The position numbers and the translations under genes were made by a program. A stretch of 64,000 nt of DNA, taken from positions 38,341-102,340 of the forward strand of contig CAJOCR010000015.1 in the NCBI GenBank assembly GCA_905236755.1, written 5' to 3'. The notes below the pieces were generated by a model. That model was not told the origin of the DNA, searched no databases, and saw only the letters and a program-made list of their open reading frames with translations. Shown piece by piece: positions 57,522-64,000 of this stretch (its first letter is position 1; every line of letters begins with the position of its first letter). Source of the stretch: an uncultured Prevotella sp. (GTDB taxonomy: Bacteria > Bacteroidota > Bacteroidia > Bacteroidales > Bacteroidaceae).

Positions 57522-58412
57522 TTATTCTATATAACCTAATTCGTTGATAAGTTTCTTCATCAGTTTATATTTGCTGATGATATCTGGATAATCAGTATAT
57601 TTCTGTTCAACCTCTTCTAAAGAGCTATTCATTGCCAAGTTAATAAATGCTTTAACATCCTCCTCAACAGTTGGATATGCCGACCAGAATGTTCCCCATT
57701 CGTCTTGATGTGGAGCAATAAAGCCTTTTGCATTTTGTAGAGGCATACCTTCTTCTTCTGTTTCAATCCATCCGTCCATCCAGATTCCATAGTAGTTCTT
57801 TCCGTAACTTGTGAACTGGTTGAAAGTATCGGTTGTTTGATGCGATATTATATTAGTCATAATATCAATTATCAATACTTTTGAGTAATCTTTTTTCTCG
57901 CTATCATCCATTTCTGTTATAGCGCTCATTGAAATGGCTGTTGCACGTACTCCAACAACAAACGAAGGGTTCTCTGTTCCGTCATAGGGTGTTAAGAGTA
58001 GTCCGTCTTGGTAGATGAAGTGGTTTATGTTTTTTACGAGAAGGAAAGCGAACGGACGCAACCTTTTTCCTAAATGTGGAAGAAGATATTGTTCTACAAA
58101 GTCAGCAGCAAGGCTTTTTTCCTCTATCGTCTTAAGATATTCATATATATATACATTGTTATTCTGCGAAGCAGTCATAACATATCCTATATCAAGCCGT
58201 TCGCCATCATTCAATGTGTCGTTGTAAAGCAAGTAGCTACCGTTTCTTGAAAAGAAGTTCTTGCGTAGCAAACTTTCCTCATCGTTGGCATTGTCATCAA
58301 CAGAAAATGGATTCGTATCGGCATGGCTTGGCTGTAGTGAGTCTTCGCCCTCGCAGGCAGCAAAGCATATTGCAGCAGTCAAAATGCATATTGTAGTTAG
58401 AATCTTATTCAT
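57522..58412 (-). CDS. Lipoprotein resembling import-associated zinc metallohydrolases, HExxH lost
   Basis: A 296-residue lipoprotein with lipobox FAAC (Cys20). The order of blocks resembles the SusCD-associated zinc metallohydrolase lipoproteins: LLPHLGKRLRPFAFLLV (110-126), NPSFVVGVRATAISM (148-162), a helix at 180-192 where HEFxHxLHQ is expected, GFIAPHQ (230-236) and EEDVKAFINLAM (250-261). At the expected metal site the residues are IDIMTNIISHQ, so neither His nor the Glu of HExxH is kept. The protein is therefore probably not a protease. It is third in the operon after SusC and SusD and may be an accessory binding protein. The family link rests on remembered motifs and is moderate. Confidence 0.65.
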   Translation of the reverse strand: MNKILTTICILTAAICFAACEGEDSLQPSHADTNPFSVDDNANDEESLLRKNFFSRNGSYLLYNDTLNDGERLDIGYVMTASQNNNVYIYEYLKTIEEKSLAADFVEQYLLPHLGKRLRPFAFLLVKNINHFIYQDGLLLTPYDGTENPSFVVGVRATAISMSAITEMDDSEKKDYSKVLIIDIMTNIISHQTTDTFNQFTSYGKNYYGIWMDGWIETEEEGMPLQNAKGFIAPHQDEWGTFWSAYPTVEEDVKAFINLAMNSSLEEVEQKYTDYPDIISKYKLMKKLINELGYIE

Positions 58413-58424
58413 AGATTTATCCTT

Positions 58425-60065
58425 TTATAGATTTATAGAAGTGTATGTTCGCTCTCCACGTGTGTTCTGTTTCATTCCAATATTGTAGTCAATAACGCTT
58501 TGAGGCAAAGGCAATACCCATCCCCAGTCGTCAGCTGAAAGTTTGAATGTACACAATGATGTTGCCACTGTAGATTCGCGCTTTTCATAATAATAATAGT
58601 GATGTGTTATTTCTGTTTTCTGCTGATATTTTGTGTTTACAGCATATCGTCTGAGGTCAAACCATCTGTGTCCTTCGAGCAGCAGTTCGCGCTCGCGCTC
58701 ATCACGAATATCTTCAATGAGTTTGTTGCCTGTAGAAGTAATTTGGTAGTCGGCTCCTTCGGCAAATCGATATTTTCTCAAGCTGTTTATAGCATTGCGA
58801 GCTTCAGTTTCCTTGCCCATGTATGCTAAAGCCTCTGCAAGGTTCAAATAAGCCTCGCTGCTACGTAAAAAGTTTTTATCGCTCACATCGTTGTATTGCT
58901 TTTGCAATCCAAAATAATATCCTTTGAAGTAATATGTTATGTCATCTTCCTGTACTTCTTCTTCTCCTTCTTTTTCAGGTTTTATGGCCTTGGTATTTGC
59001 TGGATATTTCTTGTAGCCGTGGAAGCTGCCATTTGTCCAGATATACTGAGTTTTGCGCAAATCATCGTTGCTATACATATCGTAAATGCTCTGTGTGATG
59101 GTGAATGACTTCAAATGGTTGATGGTATATTCCATAACGCTATTGCTACCCATAGAAAAAATAAGCTCTGGCGATGTTTGCGAAATGATACCAGATGTGT
59201 GGCTCATTGTTCTGAGATTAGCCAATGAAGGATGCTCGTCGATGGCTTTCTGAGCGTATTCAGCAGCTTTTTCCCAGTTTTGCATATAGAGATAAACTCT
59301 GCTCAACAGCAGGTGTGCAGCTGTTATGCTGGCACGGTATTTAGATGTTTGTGTGCCATATTCTGCAAGTTCCTTTTCAGAAAGGAGCAAGTCGCTGAGA
59401 ATCTGGTTGTAACATTCCTGAACTGTGTTGCGGTTGAAGAATTTATCTTCAACCTCTTGTGATGTTTTTATTGGCACCGCCAAATCGGTAGCTGCCGTTG
59501 CCGGGTCGTATGCTTTTCCATAGAAATTGGTAAGCATGAAGTAGTAGTATGCTCTAAGGAAATGAGCTTCTCCGCATACCTTGAGCTTACCCTTACGTTG
59601 GTCCTCGGTATTGCCTTCAAGCTCGTTTGCGTTTTCAATAACGTTGTTGGTTACGTTGATAAGCTTGTAGTATTCTGCCCAGCTATCGTTTTCCTTGTTA
59701 AAGCCTGCGTATGTGTCAAGTTGTCCGCTACGCGCCTGCCAGGTGTAGTAGCCAAACACACGTTCCTTTCCATCGTACTCAGATGATCCTTCTTCATAGC
59801 AAGGCCCCTTGTATTCATCAAGTTCGTCGGCAAGGAAATGAATAAAGTATTGGTTGTCGCTTGTAGATCCCAGCATATCAGCAGCAAAGGTGTTCTGATA
59901 GGCCGAGCCAATAAGCAATTCATCAAGGTCGCGCCATGAGCGTACATAGTCGGTGTCTTGAGAATATTCCTTCAAGAAGTCGCCACATGAAGTAAAAAGT
60001 AGAAGGGCAACAGGGATGATACCAGTGGCCTTTATCTTCTTTTTTATATTTTTATTTATCTTCAT
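58425..60065 (-). CDS. SusD/RagB-like surface lipoprotein
   Basis: A 546-residue lipoprotein with lipobox FTSC (Cys27). It starts GDFLKEYSQDTDYVRSWRDLDELLIGSAY, has the SusD TPR-like core (CGEAHFLRAYYYFMLTNFYGKAYD, AHLLLSRVYLYMQNWEKAAEYAQKAI), the signature IRDERERELLLEGHRWFDLRRY, and ends WVLPLPQSVIDYNIGMKQN. It caps the SusC barrel encoded 27 bases upstream. The pairing with TlpA-like and metallohydrolase-like genes suggests peptide or protein cargo, as in RagAB, rather than starch-like glycans; this is inference. Confidence 0.94.
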   Translation of the reverse strand: MKINKNIKKKIKATGIIPVALLLFTSCGDFLKEYSQDTDYVRSWRDLDELLIGSAYQNTFAADMLGSTSDNQYFIHFLADELDEYKGPCYEEGSSEYDGKERVFGYYTWQARSGQLDTYAGFNKENDSWAEYYKLINVTNNVIENANELEGNTEDQRKGKLKVCGEAHFLRAYYYFMLTNFYGKAYDPATAATDLAVPIKTSQEVEDKFFNRNTVQECYNQILSDLLLSEKELAEYGTQTSKYRASITAAHLLLSRVYLYMQNWEKAAEYAQKAIDEHPSLANLRTMSHTSGIISQTSPELIFSMGSNSVMEYTINHLKSFTITQSIYDMYSNDDLRKTQYIWTNGSFHGYKKYPANTKAIKPEKEGEEEVQEDDITYYFKGYYFGLQKQYNDVSDKNFLRSSEAYLNLAEALAYMGKETEARNAINSLRKYRFAEGADYQITSTGNKLIEDIRDERERELLLEGHRWFDLRRYAVNTKYQQKTEITHHYYYYEKRESTVATSLCTFKLSADDWGWVLPLPQSVIDYNIGMKQNTRGERTYTSINL

Positions 60066-60092
60066 AATAATCTTTTTTGTGTATTCTACATA

Positions 60093-63000
60093 TTAGAACT
60101 GAATGTTCACGCCTATGGTGTAGTATGGGTTGTCACCTAACTGCACCTCAGCAAACCCACTCTGGGTTGGTGTCTGTCCCTTTAGTTTGCTGTTACACCA
60201 AGTGTAAAGGTTGTTTCCTGTTATTGTTATAGCCATGCGTTGCAACCCATAGTTTATGAGTGTCTTTACAGGAACTTCGTATGTAAGACTAATACTTGTA
60301 AGTCTTAGGTAGTCAGCACTTACCACGCGTGCGTTGCTGTAATCATACATGGTCCATGCGTCTCTTCCAAATGTTACACCCTGATAGGAACTCTTCTCAG
60401 ACCAATGTGATGTGTAGTTGTAGAATCCATCTTGATCCTTGCTCATGATAGAAGGAATGTCGGTGAACTGTTCATCACCCGGTTTCATCCAGCGATTGAG
60501 CAATGCTCTGTTAAGGTTGTTCTCAGGATAGATGTATCCGGGGCCGAGGTTGGTTCCTATTCCTTGGTTAAACAAGTGGAACAAGCGTATTTTGTTGCCC
60601 AAAGAGTAATCCATAAATATTCCCAATCTCCAATTTTTATATGTGAGTGTAGAACTCAAACTACCAGTTATGTCTGGGTCTCTTTTTCCACTCAGCTCAA
60701 GCACACGTATTGCAGTTTCGTATTTGCTAAGCCCAATCAGCTCGTTTTGTCGGTCTTGCCAATCATCAAACATAGGACCTCCGTCTTTAGGATTCAGTCC
60801 AGCAAAGCGGTATGAATAAAACGAGCCTATTGGTTCTCCGTTTACAATAGCTGTGCCATCAAGATAGTCGTTTATGTCATAGGCATCCTCTCCTGGAGCA
60901 GTATTCATTTTGTTCATCACCTTAGCCATTGTTGCCGAAAGCATCCAGTTCCAGTCGTCGTTCTGTATTGGTGTTGCTGTGATAGCAAAGTTATAACCCT
61001 TGTTGATAATCTGTCCGGAGTTTACAATATATGATGTATAACCGTTCACATCCGAGATGGTTTTGTTCATGAATGCGTCGTTGGTTTTCTTGTAGTAATA
61101 TTCTGTTGTGAACAGTAAACGTCCTTTGAAAAGTGAAGCTTCGATGCCGGTGCTAAATGATTGCGTCTTTTCCCATTTCAAATCAGGGTTGGCAAACTTA
61201 TCCACCGTTGACGACATCTCGCCATAGTGTGTGTCGTATGCGCCCTTTGTGATGGTAAGCTTTGGTGTTTGTCCTTCGAGCATGTTTCCCTGCCCTCCAT
61301 AAGAAACCTTGTAGGTTAAGGCTTCAAGCCATTTAGCATTTATATTTGCTATTTCCTTGATGTTTGCGTTTCCAGATACCGACCATACAGGTAGTATCTT
61401 TTCATTACTTCTGTCACCAAAGCGGTTTGAACCATCATAGCGTGTGTTGGCATTTACTGTGAAATATTGTTTGTAGCTATATGATGCAGTACCGTAAACC
61501 GAGGCAAGGTTGGTGAGGTTGTCTGTGATAGTAGGCATGTTGGTAGCCAACCAATTAAGATAGGATGCATATTTCTCAGGAATGGATGTGGTGAATTTGC
61601 GTCCTCTGTCAGCATAATATCCTCTTTGTGTGAATTGGTTACCTTTATATCTGCTTGAGCTTGCCTCCATACCCACAGCAATGTTGATGTTGTGCTCTTT
61701 GTTGGCGCCAAAGTCTTTGTTTATGTTTGCCTGCAATCTGGCAGTCCAGTCGTGTAATTCTGTGTTATCTTCTGAAAGCTCACCTCCGAAAGGCATTTCT
61801 GAGTTAGCAGGTGCTGGCACACCATATTGGCTCATTCGCAATGCTGCAGCGTGGAAAGTGCGTTCGCCATACCAGCCCTCAATATTAGTGTTTGTTCCGC
61901 TATATGCAAGTATGGCGTTGAAATTCAACCACTCTTTTGGTGCATATCGCAGGTTCATAGTAGCCTTAAAGCCATTTGTTCTTTGGCTTACATAGCTGTT
62001 ATCGAGTTCGTTGAGGAAGCTATAATCGTATGCTCCCGAGCTTAATGTATTCTTTTTATATGTATAGTAGTTGCCATCGCTATCGTATGCAGGTATTGTG
62101 CGCGATGTGTTATAGGCGTAATCAATAGGCGATAATTCTGTCTGGTTGTAACGTTTCTTGTTTGTGTACATAGACAGATTCAGACTTGCCTGGAACTTGT
62201 CGTTGAGTGTGAAATCAAGATTGGTAGCTGCTGTGTAGCGCTTTCCTGTGTTATTGTTTATCACATCATCGTCATCTGTGTAGCCTAATGAAGCATAGTA
62301 GCGGAATTTGTCAGCACCACCCGAGATGTTCACATTGTGATCCTGTGAGAAACTGTCGTGTGTGAGCAGCTTGAACCAATCGGTGTTCTGTGTCTCGGCA
62401 GCAGCAACAGCCTGTTCAAACTCTGCACGGCTGTAAACACCACTATAGTATTTCTGTAAGGCATCTTCATAGCCTACATACGACATATCGCTTGGGAAAC
62501 TATAGTGCATATTAGCAAGTTCTCTTGAAACCTGGGTGCGCTCCAAAGAGTTCATAAGGTCAATCTTAGAGTCGGTGTATCTTGGACGTTGACGCATGGT
62601 TCCTGTAAACGAATATGAAATAACAGGCTTTCCTGCACGTCCCTTTTTGGTAGTTACCACGATAACGCCATTGGCAGCACGTGTTCCATAGAGTGCTGTC
62701 GCCGCCGCATCCTTCAACACATCAATGCGTTCGATGTCCTGAGGGTTGATACCCGAAATGGCATTACCAATGCGGTTAATATAATCTGGGTCGTTTATAA
62801 CATCCGACTTTAGGTTTACCGGGTCGTTGATAATAATACCATCAACAACCCATAGAGGTTCACGATTACCAATAAGAGTTGAAGTACCACGGATACGTAT
62901 TTTTGGTGTTGAATTGATTTCACCACTATTGTTGCTTAGAACCAAGTCGGGAATTCGTCCTTGCAACATTTTGTCAACAGACGACACACCAGCACGGGCA

Positions 63001-63434
63001 ATGTCATCCATCTTTACGCTTGTTACAGATGAAGTGAGGTTTCGGCGATCAATCTGCTGATAACCAGTAATAACCACCTCTTCAAGAGTAGCCTTGTCGT
63101 CAAGCATCAGAATAACAACATCTTTTTCTCCCGATTTTAGGGTTAGTTTCTGTGTTTTACAACCAATGTAACTACATGTTACGTGAATTGATTTACCTTT
63201 AGGAACCTTGATACTGAATCTTCCTTCGTAATCAGAAGCCACACCACCATTTGTGCCATCAATGCGGATTGTTACTCCTGGAAGAGGTTGCCCTGTTTCG
63301 TCCATCACTTGTCCACTAACCACACCTTCTTCTTTAGTTGTAGTTACATTCTGAGGAATAGAAGCCCATGCTGTTGTAACTGTTGAAGCGCACAAAGAAA
63401 GTAGGAGTGGAAGAATGATTCTCTTCTTACCCAT
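60093..63434 (-). CDS. SusC/RagA-like TonB-dependent transporter
   Basis: A 1113-residue outer-membrane importer. Signal peptide to about residue 25; carboxypeptidase regulatory-like domain (GVVSGQVMDETGQPLPGVTIRIDGTNGG); TonB-box region LEEVVITGYQ; plug with WVVDGIIINDP and ERIDVLKDAAATALYGTRAANGVIVVTTKKG, carrying a longer insert than the first SusC; and a barrel ending in YYTIGVNIQF. First gene of a five-gene minus-strand operon, with a full consensus promoter 99 bases upstream. No anti-sigma, HTCS or sigma gene is beside it in the window, so its regulator may lie beyond 64000 or elsewhere. Confidence 0.95.
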   Translation of the reverse strand: MGKKRIILPLLLSLCASTVTTAWASIPQNVTTTKEEGVVSGQVMDETGQPLPGVTIRIDGTNGGVASDYEGRFSIKVPKGKSIHVTCSYIGCKTQKLTLKSGEKDVVILMLDDKATLEEVVITGYQQIDRRNLTSSVTSVKMDDIARAGVSSVDKMLQGRIPDLVLSNNSGEINSTPKIRIRGTSTLIGNREPLWVVDGIIINDPVNLKSDVINDPDYINRIGNAISGINPQDIERIDVLKDAAATALYGTRAANGVIVVTTKKGRAGKPVISYSFTGTMRQRPRYTDSKIDLMNSLERTQVSRELANMHYSFPSDMSYVGYEDALQKYYSGVYSRAEFEQAVAAAETQNTDWFKLLTHDSFSQDHNVNISGGADKFRYYASLGYTDDDDVINNNTGKRYTAATNLDFTLNDKFQASLNLSMYTNKKRYNQTELSPIDYAYNTSRTIPAYDSDGNYYTYKKNTLSSGAYDYSFLNELDNSYVSQRTNGFKATMNLRYAPKEWLNFNAILAYSGTNTNIEGWYGERTFHAAALRMSQYGVPAPANSEMPFGGELSEDNTELHDWTARLQANINKDFGANKEHNINIAVGMEASSSRYKGNQFTQRGYYADRGRKFTTSIPEKYASYLNWLATNMPTITDNLTNLASVYGTASYSYKQYFTVNANTRYDGSNRFGDRSNEKILPVWSVSGNANIKEIANINAKWLEALTYKVSYGGQGNMLEGQTPKLTITKGAYDTHYGEMSSTVDKFANPDLKWEKTQSFSTGIEASLFKGRLLFTTEYYYKKTNDAFMNKTISDVNGYTSYIVNSGQIINKGYNFAITATPIQNDDWNWMLSATMAKVMNKMNTAPGEDAYDINDYLDGTAIVNGEPIGSFYSYRFAGLNPKDGGPMFDDWQDRQNELIGLSKYETAIRVLELSGKRDPDITGSLSSTLTYKNWRLGIFMDYSLGNKIRLFHLFNQGIGTNLGPGYIYPENNLNRALLNRWMKPGDEQFTDIPSIMSKDQDGFYNYTSHWSEKSSYQGVTFGRDAWTMYDYSNARVVSADYLRLTSISLTYEVPVKTLINYGLQRMAITITGNNLYTWCNSKLKGQTPTQSGFAEVQLGDNPYYTIGVNIQF

Positions 63435-63532
63435 AATTTTAATATCTCTATATTATTATTTCTTCAAAAAAACTTTTAATTTATTCGCAGTATATCCTTG
63501 TTATGTAATAAACAGAAATATAATATTTGGCG

Positions 63533-63564
63533 CAAAAGTACAAATTATAAGTATAATATGCAAA
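63533..63564 (-). promoter_or_regulatory. Consensus promoter of the third SusCD operon
   Basis: Minus strand: TTTG (63561-63564), 20 bases, TACTTTTG (63533-63540). Unlike the first SusC promoter it has a -33, suggesting constitutive or repressor-type control. Confidence 0.75.
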
Positions 63565-64000
63565 ATATTCGCAAAATTTGTTTTAGAAATTTAAGTTTCG
63601 TGAGTAGCTCAACTTTTCGGACTTCAAGAACTTAAAGCAGATAATAGCAAAGGCGGCATTTGCTGCCTTCTTTATCATTTTTCATTTTTCATTTAGCACG
63701 CCTTTGGCGTGCGCATGCTTAATTCTCTATATTAAAGAAAATAAAGATGAAAGAGCATTCTGCTCTTATGATGATTTTATGTTTCAGCCTTTATGAAAAC
63801 ACGTTTTCAACATTCTGTAACATAAACTCATTAGGCTAAAGCCTTTCATCTTTTTAGAAAATCAGGCGCTGATGCGCAATTGCGCGAATAAGCGCAAAAA
63901 ATATCAACCCATTTAGCAATTACAAATTTAGAATTGCGAGTTACGAATTATTTTAATTACAAGTTTGTCAATTTTGATTTTTTAATTCCATAATTATTAA
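63565..64000. other. Noncoding region with several short stems and repeats
   Basis: AAGGCGGCA-TT-TGCTGCCTT (63650-63669), then GCACGCC-TTT-GGCGTGC near 63696, the perfect palindrome GCGCAATTGCGC (63874-63885), and AATTACAAATTTAGAATTGCGAGTTACGAATT-type repeats (written here in parts: AATTACAAATT, AATTGCGAGTT, ACGAATT) after 63918. It resembles 54890-55090. No ORF with coding character; it runs to the window end. Confidence 0.55.

Overview
The window comes from an AT-rich Bacteroidales genome, most likely a gut or rumen Prevotella relative. The evidence is three SusC/SusD transporter pairs, a hybrid two-component system (HTCS) regulator, C-terminal sorting-type tails on secreted proteins, and many promoters of the Bacteroidetes form (TTTG, 19-20 bases, TAnnTTTG). 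Species cannot be fixed from sequence reading alone. No phage, insertion sequence or CRISPR array was seen. All positions and motifs were read by eye; no alignment or search was run.

Layout. 1-5.6 kb: end of a K+-dependent ion-pumping pyrophosphatase, then a stress and redox group (two iron-sulfur flavoprotein-like reductases, methylglyoxal synthase, MsrA, and a glutathione peroxidase transcribed with an OhrR-type peroxide sensor behind two matching palindromes). 5.7-12.4 kb: Cof phosphatase, secreted S8 protease, FKBP isomerase, phosphoesterase, kinase-like protein and LrgA/LrgB. 12.47-12.65 kb: two identical tRNA-Lys(CTT) genes with a consensus promoter and an intrinsic terminator. 12.7-22.7 kb: two small secreted proteins, an L,D-transpeptidase lipoprotein, an ECF sigma / membrane protein / CpxP-like trio, TruA, a DMT transporter, DapA, an AraC regulator, a BaiN-like flavoprotein and a second Cof phosphatase with a duplicated promoter.

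22.9-39.4 kb is a polysaccharide utilisation locus: HTCS, SusC, SusD, SusC, SusD, a DUF1735-type lipoprotein and a GH10-like lipoprotein, ending in a strong terminator. The order matches the conserved Bacteroidetes xylan cluster (xusA-B-C-D-E-xyn10C), but the GH10-like protein lacks both catalytic glutamates and appears to keep only the fold and an inserted carbohydrate-binding-like domain. It looks like a glycan-capture protein rather than an enzyme.

39.5-54.8 kb is mostly housekeeping and envelope: MetY, a LytS/LytTR pair with a surface lipoprotein, an abundant OmpA-type protein, a 37-codon gene with a strong Shine-Dalgarno, a third flavoprotein, MaoC, a porin, BrkB, an acyltransferase, EttA and a LemA-TPM-TPM operon. 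55.1-63.4 kb, all on the minus strand, is a third transport operon: SusC, SusD, a lipoprotein resembling the import-associated zinc metallohydrolases but without HExxH, and two periplasmic TlpA-like thioredoxins.

The strongest leads are the two apparent pseudoenzymes, each encoded with a SusC/SusD importer, followed by the 37-codon gene, the peroxide-sensor palindromes, the 3 x 11-bp element found twice, and several families of hairpin-forming intergenic repeats.
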